This document shows positions 41,845 to 55,715 of a stretch of 64,000 bases of DNA, one piece after another; position 1 is the first letter of the stretch, and each line of letters opens with the position of its first letter. Origin of the DNA: Thermohalobaculum sp038534135. Lineage in GTDB: Bacteria; Pseudomonadota; Alphaproteobacteria; Rhodobacterales; Rhodobacteraceae. Location: assembly GCA_038534135.1 (NCBI GenBank), contig JBCAXJ010000020.1, forward strand, positions 5,966 to 69,965, given 5' to 3'. A program made the position numbers and the translations under genes. The notes beneath the pieces are model-generated. The model was not told the DNA's origin. It did not search any database and worked only from the letters and a program-made list of their open reading frames with translations.

Positions 41845-43014
41845 ATGGACGCTCAAGCAGAGAAGGCGACCAAACTGGCCGAAGAAGTGACGGCCGAGGT
41901 TGTCGAGGTGCTTCCCGATCCGGTCGCAGATGTGATCCCCTACGAGCAGGCCGACCCGGAACTGAAGGCCGAAATTGACCGCCGCGTCGGCGAGTTGGAC
42001 ATGACCAACACCCAGACGATCATCAAGTTCGGCTCGTCCTCGCAGCAGGAACTGACGGCGCTCAGCGACCAGATGCTCGACGGTGTGCGCAACAAGGACC
42101 TCGGCCCGGCGGGCGACGCGCTGCGCAACATGGTCGGCACGATCCGCGGCTTCGACACCTCCGAACTGGATCCGAACGCCAAGAAAAGCTGGTGGCAGCG
42201 CATCTTCGGCGGCGGTGCGGCGATCCACGACTTTGTCGCGAAGTACGAAGGCGTGCGCGGCCAGATCGACTCGATCACCGACAATCTGCTGGATCACGAG
42301 ACGACGCTCCTCAAGGACGTCAAGATGCTCGACAAGCTCTACGAGCGCAGCCTGGACTTCTACAACGAACTGGGTCTGTACATCTCGGCGGGCGAGGCGA
42401 AGCTGCACACGCTCGACACGGTCGACATCCCCAAGGAAGAGGCCGATGTCGACAAGGAAGGGTCCGATGCGATCCTCGAGGCACAGGAGGTCCGCGACCT
42501 GCGCTCTGCGCGGGACGAGTTGGAACGCCGGGTCCACGACCTGAGGCTGACCCGCCAGGTCACCATGCAGTCCCTGCCCTCGATCCGGCTGGTGCAGGAG
42601 AACGACAAGTCGCTGATCAACAAGATCAACTCGACGCTCGTCAACACCGTGCCGCTCTGGAAGAATCAGCTCTCGATCGCGCTGGCGACGTTCCGGTCCC
42701 GCGAGGCCGGCAAGGTCGTCAAGGAAGCCAGCGACCTGACGAACGATCTGCTGACCTCGAACTCCGAAATGCTGCGCCAGTCGAACGCCGAGGTGCGCCA
42801 GCAGATCGAACGTGGTGTCTTCGACATCGAGGCGGTCAAGAAAGCGAATGCCGATGTCATCGCCACGATCGAGGATTCGCTGCGCATCGCCGACGAAGGC
42901 AAGGCCAAGCGCGCCGCCGCCGAGCAGGAACTGGTCAAGATGGAAGACGAGCTCAAGCAGACCCTCGCATCCTCCCGTGCACGCGAGCAGGCTCCGGCGG
43001 AACCGACAGCCTGA
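41845..43014 (+). CDS. TelA family toxic anion resistance protein
   Basis: The 389-residue protein is mostly helical and charged, with the TelA signature KTMQSLP-like region (RQVTMQSLPSIRLVQENDKSLINKIN) and SIALATFRSREAGKVVKEASDLTNDLL. TelA/KlaA was linked to tellurite resistance; its biochemical role is unknown and appears related to envelope stress. GGAGGAG lies 8 bases before the ATG. It ends in a strong terminator. Confidence 0.92.
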   Translation: MDAQAEKATKLAEEVTAEVVEVLPDPVADVIPYEQADPELKAEIDRRVGELDMTNTQTIIKFGSSSQQELTALSDQMLDGVRNKDLGPAGDALRNMVGTIRGFDTSELDPNAKKSWWQRIFGGGAAIHDFVAKYEGVRGQIDSITDNLLDHETTLLKDVKMLDKLYERSLDFYNELGLYISAGEAKLHTLDTVDIPKEEADVDKEGSDAILEAQEVRDLRSARDELERRVHDLRLTRQVTMQSLPSIRLVQENDKSLINKINSTLVNTVPLWKNQLSIALATFRSREAGKVVKEASDLTNDLLTSNSEMLRQSNAEVRQQIERGVFDIEAVKKANADVIATIEDSLRIADEGKAKRAAAEQELVKMEDELKQTLASSRAREQAPAEPTA

Positions 43015-43052
43015 CCGAATCTGCGTCACTGAAGGCTCGGAATGATCGAAGA

Positions 43053-43091
43053 CCCCGGCGCGGTAGATTGCCCGCGCCGGGGCTTTTCTTT
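43053..43091 (+). terminator. Rho-independent terminator of the xpaC-telA operon
   Basis: CCCCGGCGCGG (43053-43063) pairs with CCGCGCCGGGG (43072-43082) in an 11-bp perfect stem, with loop TAGATTGC. The run CTTTTCTTT follows directly. It ends xpaC-telA before the opposite-strand SRAP gene. Confidence 0.85.
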
Positions 43092-43223
43092 GCGCGGGAT
43101 CGGATGCGGTCGAACCGCCCGGATATCCGGTTAACGTAGAATTACGTGACTTTTCTCATGTGCGAAATCATGAGATTTCGCAGGCGTTTATCCACGTTGT
43201 CTGTGCCGGTATGCGCTTGGATT

Positions 43224-43913
43224 TCAAAGACCCAGTCCGACCGGTTCGATCAGTTCGGACCCATTGTTCGAGACCTTGCCAACGGCCCGGTCAACTTCGT
43301 GAATCTGGACGCGCGAATCGGGGATCGGGCGCATCAACTGGGCGAGATCGCCCTGCCCGTCCAGCCACAGCTGCGCCTCGGCCGCGTCCAGCACCACGGG
43401 CGACCGCGGGTGCAGATGCTGCGTCGCTTCACCCGCCGCCGTCGTCAAAATTGTGCATGATGTCAGCGGGTTGCCGCCCGGCTTTGCCTCGGCCCATAAG
43501 CCCGCGAACCAGAAGCCCGGCGTGTTGCGTCTCTGCGAAATGAACCACGGCGTCTTCGCGCCCTTCTTGCCGGACCACTCGTAGTAGCCGATTGCCGGGA
43601 TCAGACAGCGCCGCCGCCTCCAGGCATCGCGGAACATCGGCTTTCCCGCAGCCTCCTCCGAGCGCGCGTTGAAGGTGGTCGCCTTGAACTCGGCCATCGG
43701 CTTCTGAAACCAGTGCGGCACCAGCCCCCAACGGCCCACGCGGTGTCGCCATGCGCCCGAGGTGTTCTCAACGAATCCAACAGCTTGCGTCGGCGCGATG
43801 TTCCAGTTCGCAGTCGGCCAATCCGGAGGTGGCCAGCCCTGCTCAACCTCGATCGCCAGCCAGTCGACCCAGTCCGATCCGGCAATATCTCCAATTGCAA
43901 AACGCCCGCACAT
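43224..43913 (-). CDS. SOS-response-associated peptidase (SRAP, HMCES/YedK family)
   Basis: The 229-residue protein starts MCGRFAIG, with Cys2 exposed after Met removal as the DNA-crosslinking nucleophile, and has NIAPTQAV, GLVPHWF, NARSEEAAGKP and YYEWSG, the family's conserved blocks. HMCES/YedK proteins bond to abasic sites in single-stranded DNA and protect them. The C-terminal motif is LHPRSPVVL, where the His is expected. It is monocistronic. Confidence 0.93.
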   Translation of the reverse strand: MCGRFAIGDIAGSDWVDWLAIEVEQGWPPPDWPTANWNIAPTQAVGFVENTSGAWRHRVGRWGLVPHWFQKPMAEFKATTFNARSEEAAGKPMFRDAWRRRRCLIPAIGYYEWSGKKGAKTPWFISQRRNTPGFWFAGLWAEAKPGGNPLTSCTILTTAAGEATQHLHPRSPVVLDAAEAQLWLDGQGDLAQLMRPIPDSRVQIHEVDRAVGKVSNNGSELIEPVGLGL

Positions 43914-44015
43914 TTTTTGCGAAAACTCCAGTCTTCTTTCTCAAGTTACGTTTGATTAAGCATAGAATCGTAAATCGCTAAAGATGAACGGTCGTCTGGT
44001 GGGGAGTTTTAGACG

Positions 44016-44888
44016 ATGAAGCATCTTTTTGCTTGGGCCACCGCACTCTCTGCCCGTGTTTGCTTGCTTGGTCTGATCGCTGCGCTCGCCGCCTGTGCGG
44101 GCAATATCACACCTGAAACATATCTGCGGCTGACTGAGAAGCTGCAATCAAAGGGCCATCTTCGGGTGGATACAGCACCGCGCGATGTCGTCTACGACGT
44201 CCGCGCGCTGGCCGAGAACTTCCAGGAAGTGGCCTTCAGCTATGAATTCCACTTTCAGGGCAAGCGCTTGATCAACAGGCGGCTCGAGAAACCGCTGAAA
44301 CGCTGGCGCGGCGTGATCCGCTACCGGATGGACGGCGACGGCGTCACGGACACGGACCGGGCCGAGGTCGCGAAGCTGACCGGTCGCCTCGGCGAGCTGA
44401 CTGGACTTGCCTTCGTGCCGAGCGACGGCGCTCATGACATGCTGATCACGATCGCCAGTGCACCCGACCGCCGCCGAATCAGCAGGATGCTGTCGGACCG
44501 CGGCCTGGCCACATACCGCGAAAGATACGACATCTGGCGCAGAAAACCCGGTTGGCTGTGCGGTGCGACGCTCTCGTCCAGCACGGAAGACCCCGCGCGT
44601 CTGGTCTTTGCCCACGTTTTCCTTGCCGCCGAGATTACCGGCGTCCTGCGCAAGTCCTGCCTGCACGAGGAAGTCACGCAAAGCCTCGGCCTGACGAACG
44701 ACAGCGATACCGCGCGCCCGTCGATCTTCAACGACGACCACGAGTTCGCGGTTCTGACGCAACACGACGAGACCCTGCTGCGTCTGCTTTACGACCCGCG
44801 GCTCAACCCGGGCATGTCGGCGGTCGAGGCCATGCCGATCGCGCGCCGCATTCTGGACGGAATGCGACCGGATCTGAGCGATCTGTGA
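44016..44888 (+). CDS. DUF2927 lipoprotein (copy 1)
   Basis: The 290-residue protein has a signal peptide with lipobox LAACAG at about residues 24-29, then a domain ending KSCLHEEVTQSLGL and NDDHEFAVLTQHDETLLRLLYDPRL, the DUF2927 pattern. Within that, HEE may be a metallopeptidase-like signature. The copy downstream (45102) is clearly homologous. Both follow the SRAP gene and precede the SPFH cluster. The function is unknown. Confidence 0.85.
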   Translation: MKHLFAWATALSARVCLLGLIAALAACAGNITPETYLRLTEKLQSKGHLRVDTAPRDVVYDVRALAENFQEVAFSYEFHFQGKRLINRRLEKPLKRWRGVIRYRMDGDGVTDTDRAEVAKLTGRLGELTGLAFVPSDGAHDMLITIASAPDRRRISRMLSDRGLATYRERYDIWRRKPGWLCGATLSSSTEDPARLVFAHVFLAAEITGVLRKSCLHEEVTQSLGLTNDSDTARPSIFNDDHEFAVLTQHDETLLRLLYDPRLNPGMSAVEAMPIARRILDGMRPDLSDL

Positions 44889-45101
44889 TGTCACGCAGCA
44901 AGGCTTCTCCGTGCCATAGCGGTTACCGCCTCAACGAACCTAATCCAGTCATGGCCGCTACGCCAGTGCCGTAAGCGCACAGACGCGCGGCGCACGGATC
45001 GCAACTCACGATTTTTACTATTTTTTTTTCGGCCGCAAAGGCATCATTGCATTGGCGATTTACGCCGTTTGGTTTGGTGTTGAAAAGGCGGTCTCACCCT
45101 C

Positions 45102-46031
45102 ATGCTTTCACTGTTCCGGGCTCGAATCCGTAGGTCTTTCCTATGCTTGCCGTGTGTTGCGGTCCTGTCAGCCTGCGCAATACCCCAGACGACCAAAACC
45201 GCACCAACCGCTGCTGAAAGCGTTGTGCCGTCCTGTGAGCCACGTGCGATCGATGAGCAAAGTGCTGCGCTCATCGAGATGTGGCGCTTCTACGAGGCCG
45301 AACAGCGGGCCGCCGAACGGCTGAGAACCGAGCGTGCGCCGGTGGATGCCCAATTCTCGAATGAAGAGCTCTTGCGTGCGTTCCGTGAAGTCATGTTCTT
45401 CGACGAGGCCATCGCCGAGGACGTGTCCTATCGGACGGGACGAATCGAACGCACGTTGGAGAAACGCCGCGATCCAGTGCGCTACGCGATCTTCGGCGCT
45501 GGCGTCACACCCTGTGACCGGAACGATGTCGCCGAAGTGGCCGAGATCATTGCGGAAGCCACCGGCCTGACCTTGATCGAAGTCTCGTCCGAGGCTGAAA
45601 TAGAAGTCATGCTCCTGAACCGCCAGGAACTGGCATCGCTTGCCGGCAAAGTCCGCCAAGCCGGCGCCGAGGCAATGGCCAACGATCTCGCGAGCGGGAT
45701 GGAGGGCCTGGTCTGCGCTGCCTACCTGTTTCCATCCGAAAAGAAACCAGGACTGGCCGACTACACCATCGTGATTCCCAACGAGGTCAGCGGCATCTTG
45801 CGAAAGTCCTGCATCGAGGAAGAGTTCGGTCAGGCCTTCGGCCCTTCTGCCGACTTCGATGGCGCGCGGCCGTCGGTCTTCAACGACGACGAGGAATTCG
45901 CGCTCTTCACCCAGCACGACGCGTGGCTTTTCAGAATTCTCTATGATCCCAGATTGGCGGACGGAATGCCCCGCGAAGTCGCGATGCCGATTGCGCGCAA
46001 GATCCTTGAAGAGTTGAGACCGGGCGTATGA
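45102..46031 (+). CDS. DUF2927 lipoprotein (copy 2)
   Basis: This 309-residue paralogue of the previous gene has lipobox LSACAI and matches it in VSGILRKSCIEEEFGQAFG, NDDEEFALFTQHDAW and LYDPRLADGMP. At the HEE of copy 1 it has IEE, so if copy 1 is an enzyme this copy may be inactive. The middle has long helices. The two genes look like a tandem duplication. Confidence 0.85.
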   Translation: MLSLFRARIRRSFLCLPCVAVLSACAIPQTTKTAPTAAESVVPSCEPRAIDEQSAALIEMWRFYEAEQRAAERLRTERAPVDAQFSNEELLRAFREVMFFDEAIAEDVSYRTGRIERTLEKRRDPVRYAIFGAGVTPCDRNDVAEVAEIIAEATGLTLIEVSSEAEIEVMLLNRQELASLAGKVRQAGAEAMANDLASGMEGLVCAAYLFPSEKKPGLADYTIVIPNEVSGILRKSCIEEEFGQAFGPSADFDGARPSVFNDDEEFALFTQHDAWLFRILYDPRLADGMPREVAMPIARKILEELRPGV

Positions 46032-46270
46032 TGCCTCTTGCGCAGCCGCTCTAAGCCATCAGCATCTCGGTGCAACGTACCGGCCTTTCCACGACACCGT
46101 TGATCGACAAGGACAGCAGAACCGCGCGAGCGCATGGGTATCAACGCCCATCCTGCGCCGGATTATCGCCAAATTGCAGCCCGACGGTTGAATTCTGCTG
46201 TTCCTAGCTGGTGAATAACCAAACAGAATCCGATATGGGTTGCGAGACTTACGTGAGGACGGAGAGCGAC

Positions 46271-47428
46271 ATGATCTGGGACATGCTGAAGGGCGAATTC
46301 ATCGATGTCATCGACTGGACCGATGATACGCGCGACACGATGGTGTGTCGCTTCCAGCGCCGCGACAATGCGATCAAGTACGGCGCGAAGCTGACAGTGC
46401 GCGAGGGGCAGGCCGCGGTCTTCATCCATGAAGGCCAACTGGCCGATGTGTTCCAGCCGGGTCTCTACCAGCTCGAAACCAACAACATGCCCATCATGAC
46501 CACGCTGCAAAGCTGGGATCACGGGTTCTCCTCACCGTTCAAGTCCGAAATCTACTTCGTCTCGACCCGCCGGTTCCAGGATCTGAAATGGGGCACCAAG
46601 AACCCGATCATGATGCGCGATCCCGAATTCGGGCCGGTGCGGATGCGCGCGTTCGGGACCTATTCGATCCGGGTGGCCGATCCCGGGCTGTTCCTGCAGG
46701 AGGTCGTCGGCACGGACGGAGAGTTCACCGTCGACGAGGTGCAATTCCAACTTCGCAACGTCGTGGTGTCTCGGTTCTCCAACGCACTGGCGTCATCCGG
46801 CATCCCGGTACTCGACCTCGCGGCGAACACCGACCAGATGGCCGATTATCTTCAGAAGCGCATCGCGCCTGAAATCGCGGCCTACGGTATCGAAATCCCT
46901 GCGCTTCTGGTCGAGAACGTCTCTCTGCCCGAGGCTGTCGAGCAGGCGATGGACAAGCGCACCTCGATGGGCGTGATCGGAGATCTCGGGAAGTACGCGC
47001 AGTTCCAGGCAGCCGAGTCGATGCGCGCCGCCGCCGAGAACCCTGGCGCCGGAGGCAACGGCATGGGCGCGGGCCTCGGCATGGGCATGGGCATGGCGAT
47101 GGCCAACGCGATGGGCGGCGGATTTACGTCTCCGTGGGGGCAAGCGCCGCAGCAGCCTCAGCAACCCGCAGCACCTGCGCCCGCAGCGGCGGCTCCACCG
47201 CCGCCACCTCCACCGGCGGTCGAAGTCGTCTACCATATCGCCGAGAACGGTCAGACGACGGGGCCGTTCAGCTTGGCCCGGCTTGGTCGCATGGTCGGCG
47301 AAGGCACGTTCAGCCGCGAGACACTCGTCTGGTCGGCGGGCATGCAGGGCTGGACCGCGGCGGGCGAGGTTGATGCCCTGGCCCGCCTGTTCACAGTCGC
47401 ACCGCCACCGCCACCGCCACCCGCCTGA
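46271..47428 (+). CDS. SPFH domain protein with C-terminal GYF-type domain
   Basis: The ATG at 46271 follows GGAGAGCGAC and gives 385 residues. The first 260 residues are an SPFH-like domain of the YdjI type (VREGQAAVFIHEGQLADVF, RAFGTYSIRVADPGLF). Then come a Gly/Met-rich stretch (residues about 270-295), a Pro/Ala/Gln-rich linker, and a GYF_2 domain (VYHIAENGQTTGPFSLARLG) with WSAGMQGWTAAGEV, followed by a final polyproline. YdjI-type proteins act with zinc-ribbon proteins in membrane-stress clusters. GYF_2 domains bind proline-rich peptides. Confidence 0.87.
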   Translation: MIWDMLKGEFIDVIDWTDDTRDTMVCRFQRRDNAIKYGAKLTVREGQAAVFIHEGQLADVFQPGLYQLETNNMPIMTTLQSWDHGFSSPFKSEIYFVSTRRFQDLKWGTKNPIMMRDPEFGPVRMRAFGTYSIRVADPGLFLQEVVGTDGEFTVDEVQFQLRNVVVSRFSNALASSGIPVLDLAANTDQMADYLQKRIAPEIAAYGIEIPALLVENVSLPEAVEQAMDKRTSMGVIGDLGKYAQFQAAESMRAAAENPGAGGNGMGAGLGMGMGMAMANAMGGGFTSPWGQAPQQPQQPAAPAPAAAAPPPPPPPAVEVVYHIAENGQTTGPFSLARLGRMVGEGTFSRETLVWSAGMQGWTAAGEVDALARLFTVAPPPPPPPA

Positions 47429-47439
47429 CGCCAAACATC

Positions 47440-48510
47440 GTGAGCGTTGCTGAGCGTATTTCCTGCCCGTTGTGCAAAGGGCAGATCCGAACCGAACTTG
47501 GGCGCAAACGACAGGTCTGCCAGCACTGCGGGCAGGTCTTTTCCTGGGGCCTCACGCTGCAGGGCTCGTCGCGGGCCCTGCAGGAGGCAGCGGTCAGCCT
47601 CGCGCATCTTGGCTCGGCGACCCTGGTCCGCTCCAAAAGCCTGCCCTGCCAAAGCTGTGGCGCAGAGTTCCGTGTCAGCGACAAGATCCTCTCTGCCACC
47701 TGCCCGTTTTGCGACACCGCCCTTGTCCGCTCGGATCGACATGTGCATGAACACCTCCCGATCAGCGGGTTTTTGCCTTTCGAGATTAGCGAAGATGTCG
47801 CGCGCCGCGCCGTCGACGGGTATCTCGCCGGTTCCAACGCCGTAACCCGTCGGCAGCGTCAGCGGATCCTCCGCGAAATGGATCTGCAACCGGCCTATCT
47901 GTCCTACTTTTTGTTCGACTCGGATGTGCATGTGCTTGGGCGTGCTCAGAACATCTCCGGCTCGGATGCGTCGCGGCGTACGATCGAACTGAAGGGGTGG
48001 GTCGAGGGTCTGCTGGTGCCTGGGTGCGAAACGCAGGGTCAGTTCGCGAGCATCCCGTCGGTGGACGGAGAGGCCTGGTCGCTCTCCGATTTGCGCCGTT
48101 TCGACCCGGCCGGGCTGGCCGGTTTGCAGGCCGCATATCCGGTGATCGATGCGCACGAAACGGCGGGAGCCATCACGCCCTGGCTACAAATCAAAATCAC
48201 CGAGCGGCTGCAAGACGTTCTTTGTGAAGATGAGAGGTCGAGCACGCCCACTTTCTTGCGGCGGGACGACGTGGTCCGCGTTATTCTCGTCCCGGTCTGG
48301 CTGGGTCAGTACCAAAACCGCGGCGCCAACCACCGCGTCCGGGTAAACGGGCAGTCGGGAGAGGTCGGGATCGAGGTGCCGGTGCCGACCGTTGGTGGCT
48401 TGCTGAGGATACTGTTCGCCGCCACGGCGTTTGCCATGCTTGCGGTGTTCGTGATCCTGCTGCTCGACGATCTCGGGGTGCTGAAGAGCAAGGACGTTCT
48501 CGGCCAGTGA
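47440..48510 (+). CDS. Zinc-ribbon protein with C-terminal membrane helix
   Basis: The GTG start at 47440 lies 11 bases after the SPFH gene stop. The 356-residue protein has two zinc ribbons: CPLC/CQHC at the start and CQSC/CPFC near residue 70-90. A globular middle follows, and then VRVILVPVWLGQYQNRG leads to a C-terminal membrane helix (ILFAATAFAMLAVFVILLLDD). It is a paralogue of the next gene. Such proteins are often misnamed as primosomal or helicase zinc proteins. The role is unknown, probably linked to the SPFH protein. Confidence 0.75.
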   Translation: MSVAERISCPLCKGQIRTELGRKRQVCQHCGQVFSWGLTLQGSSRALQEAAVSLAHLGSATLVRSKSLPCQSCGAEFRVSDKILSATCPFCDTALVRSDRHVHEHLPISGFLPFEISEDVARRAVDGYLAGSNAVTRRQRQRILREMDLQPAYLSYFLFDSDVHVLGRAQNISGSDASRRTIELKGWVEGLLVPGCETQGQFASIPSVDGEAWSLSDLRRFDPAGLAGLQAAYPVIDAHETAGAITPWLQIKITERLQDVLCEDERSSTPTFLRRDDVVRVILVPVWLGQYQNRGANHRVRVNGQSGEVGIEVPVPTVGGLLRILFAATAFAMLAVFVILLLDDLGVLKSKDVLGQ

Positions 48511-48606
48511 CGGGAGATCGCCACACCGTTCTCGCGTCGTGCCGCATCTGGTGTCAGTCTCGCGAATCTGCCAGACTCAGCATCGAGCGACCGGGGCCGA
48601 GAGACC

Positions 48607-49767
48607 ATGCCAGACACTGCCACCAACGAATTGCCATGCCAGGAATGCGGCGCTCCCCTGACGTTTCAGCCGGGTGCGGGCAAGCTGGTTTGCCAGTTCT
48701 GCGGCACCGAGAACGAGATCGAAGGCGCGAACCAACAGGTCTCGCCCTGGGGTGAGAAGACCGGCAAGGGCCCGGAGATCAAGGAACTCGACTACCACGC
48801 CGCCCTGAATGACGCGCTGGATGACGCCGAGATCGAGGAAGTCTCGACCATTCGGTGCCCTGGTTGCGGGGCCGAGGTCTCGCTCGATGCCTCGACCCTG
48901 GCCGATGACTGTCCGTTTTGCGCGACGCCGCTGGCGAAGGAGGTGAGCCATTCGCACCGGCATCCGAAGCCGCAAGGCGTGCTGCCATTCGCCTTTGGCG
49001 AGCGCGATGCACGGCAGAAGATGGCCGACTGGCTGGGTTCGCTCTGGTTCGCGCCGAACAGCCTGAAGAAGTATGCCGAGGCCGGGAGGCCTTTGGCCGG
49101 TGTCTACCTGCCCCACTACACCTATGACGCTGTCGGGGACGCCGACTATCAGGGGCAGCGCGGAGACGCCTATTACGTCACGCGCACCAGGACGGTGATG
49201 GTCGACGGGAAGCCGCAACAACAGACCTATCAGGAGCGCCGGATCCGCTGGAGGCCGGTCTCGGGCCACGTCCGCCACGTTTTCGATGACGTACTCGTCC
49301 AAGCGTCGGATACCATGGGTCCGGCCAGCCAAACCGCTGAGTATGGCGGCCGGTCCTGGGATCTCGCGGCACTGGAACCTTACAGGACGGAGTATCTGGC
49401 CGGGTTTCGAGCGGAAGCTCCCGGGGTGGCGCTGGACCAGGGTTATGCCCGTGCCAATCAGGTGATGGAGCAGATGCTGATCCGCGATATCAAGTTCGAC
49501 ATCGGCGGCGATGCGCAGCAGATCACATCGATGCGGGCGCACTATGCGGACATCACGTTCAAACACGTGCTGCTTCCGGTCTGGCTGGCGAGTTATCGCT
49601 GGAACAACAAACCGTTCCGGGTCGTGGTAAACGGGCGCACGGGACAGGTCAGCGGTGAGCGTCCCTACAGCTGGTGGAAGATCGCGATCGCGGTGATCCT
49701 GGGACTGCTCGTCGCAGGAGCCATCGGGTACTTCGTGGCCATGAACCAGAGCATGGGCGGTTTCTGA
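48607..49767 (+). CDS. Zinc-ribbon membrane protein, paralogue of the preceding gene
   Basis: The 386-residue protein has two zinc ribbons (CQEC/CQFC and CPGC/CPFC), a long central domain (GVLPFAFGERDARQKMADWL, YLPHYTYDAVGDADY), then LPVWLASYRWNNKPFRVVVN shared with the preceding gene and a C-terminal helix (WKIAIAVILGLLVAGAIGYFV). The LPVWL block followed by VNGxxGxV shows common ancestry of the two. It may assemble with the SPFH protein at the membrane. Confidence 0.75.
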   Translation: MPDTATNELPCQECGAPLTFQPGAGKLVCQFCGTENEIEGANQQVSPWGEKTGKGPEIKELDYHAALNDALDDAEIEEVSTIRCPGCGAEVSLDASTLADDCPFCATPLAKEVSHSHRHPKPQGVLPFAFGERDARQKMADWLGSLWFAPNSLKKYAEAGRPLAGVYLPHYTYDAVGDADYQGQRGDAYYVTRTRTVMVDGKPQQQTYQERRIRWRPVSGHVRHVFDDVLVQASDTMGPASQTAEYGGRSWDLAALEPYRTEYLAGFRAEAPGVALDQGYARANQVMEQMLIRDIKFDIGGDAQQITSMRAHYADITFKHVLLPVWLASYRWNNKPFRVVVNGRTGQVSGERPYSWWKIAIAVILGLLVAGAIGYFVAMNQSMGGF

Positions 49768-49881
49768 ACCGCAATCGTCCTGTTGAAGGAAACGAGCGCA
49801 CTAAGCTGTGGATAACTAACGGAGCGTTAATCTTCTGTTGTGAGTCGTATCCGACCATCCAGCGGAGATGGGAGCACTCCG

Positions 49882-50652
49882 ATGTCGATGCCGTTTATCG
49901 TCCACAGCCACATTCCGAAGACCGGCGGCAGCGCGCTGAACCGGCGTTTCCTGTTCAACCGGTTCGGCGAGGACGGCGTCTACCCGCTCTACCGATATGT
50001 CTTCGAACGCGCCTCGCGCTTGCCCCGGCGCCATGTGGCGCGCGCGATGCGCAGCTTCGCCGCGGCCGGGCATGTTCCATTCGGATTCTTTGACGAAGTT
50101 TATCCTGATGCGGTCTACATCTCGGTCTTCCGGGAACCCGTGTCCCGCTTCGTGAGCTTCCTCAATTTCGTTCTGTCCAACCCAAAACATGCAATGCGCG
50201 AGCGTTTGCCAGCGGCGCTGTTCGAGAACGCTGCCGACAATCCCGATGCGCTGATCGCAGCAGTGCTGTCCGAGCCGCGTCTGACGGTGGTGCATTCGAA
50301 CGCACAGACACGTCTGGCGAGTGGCGCCCCCCGCCTGGGCGACATGGCGGTCACCGGCGACCATTTGCGCGCCGCGTTCCGAAACCTTGGGCAGGCACGC
50401 TACCTGACCGGCGTGCAAGAGGATCTGCCCGATCTGCTGGTGCGCCTGCATGCCGAGTTTCCAATGACGGCGCAGTCGATCCCGATGCAAAAAAGCTCGG
50501 CGAACTTGGAGAAACGGCTTCCGCGTACGTTCCGCCTTGCCGATCTGACACCGCGCAGCCTCGATCGCATCGCGGCGGCGAATGATCTGGATCGGCGATT
50601 GTACGCGTCGGTCATCGGCCAGCCCGGCGCGCAGGCGTCCCGCGCGGCCTGA
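49882..50652 (+). CDS. Sulfotransferase family protein
   Basis: The ATG at 49882 gives 256 residues; another upstream in-frame start adds 14. The protein has HSHIPKTGGSALNRRF near the start, the PAPS 5'-phosphosulfate loop, and FREPVSRFVSFLNFVL around residue 90, the 3'-phosphate-binding motif. It may sulfate a carbohydrate or lipid on the envelope. No other sulfation genes are nearby. Confidence 0.85.
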   Translation: MSMPFIVHSHIPKTGGSALNRRFLFNRFGEDGVYPLYRYVFERASRLPRRHVARAMRSFAAAGHVPFGFFDEVYPDAVYISVFREPVSRFVSFLNFVLSNPKHAMRERLPAALFENAADNPDALIAAVLSEPRLTVVHSNAQTRLASGAPRLGDMAVTGDHLRAAFRNLGQARYLTGVQEDLPDLLVRLHAEFPMTAQSIPMQKSSANLEKRLPRTFRLADLTPRSLDRIAAANDLDRRLYASVIGQPGAQASRAA

Positions 50653-51005
50653 GCTTTCGGCCAACGCGGCCAAGATCGGTCCGCGACCGAACATCGCAAC
50701 AATACGCTTCCGATCTGCGGAATTGTAAAGCCCATCTCAAAAATCGCTTGCGGATTCATGCGCCTGGATGGCGCGTGGCGTAACATAGTTGCTTTGGAGA
50801 GGTCGATCCCGCTTTCGATGACGACAAGGCAGGTTGCATTTCAGGGGCAATCCATGCATTTACCGCGCCCGAGGCTGCTCGCAGCCAAGGTGCGAGTTGC
50901 CGCTGCTGATCCGATTGCGCCGGGACATCTGTCTCGACGGCGCTAAGTACGGGTCGGCTCTCTCAGGCGAGCTTGCGACGAGAATGCGGAGGAGAAAGGC
51001 CGATC
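50653..51005. other. Leader and promoter region of gltB, no gene seen
   Basis: About 350 bases upstream of the gltB ATG. A 62-codon open frame at 50758-50946 has no family resemblance and no good ribosome site. The region should hold the gltBD promoter and any Ntr or Lrp sites. I could not recognise a known binding site. Confidence 0.5.

Positions 51006-55714
<4,709 letters not shown>

Positions 55715-55715
<1 letters not shown>

Noticed and set aside
45003..45040. T-rich tract after the first DUF2927 gene considered as a terminator
   Set aside because: The run TTTTTTTTT is not preceded by a stable hairpin, so it was not called.
45117..45140. TRNA-like T-arm text (GGGCTCGAATCC) near the second DUF2927 start
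   Set aside because: No acceptor stem or anticodon arm can be built around it; it is coding sequence.
49807..49815. TGTGGATAA, the reverse of the DnaA box TTATCCACA, before the sulfotransferase gene
   Set aside because: A single box with no clustering, AT-rich unwinding region or replication genes; chance match.
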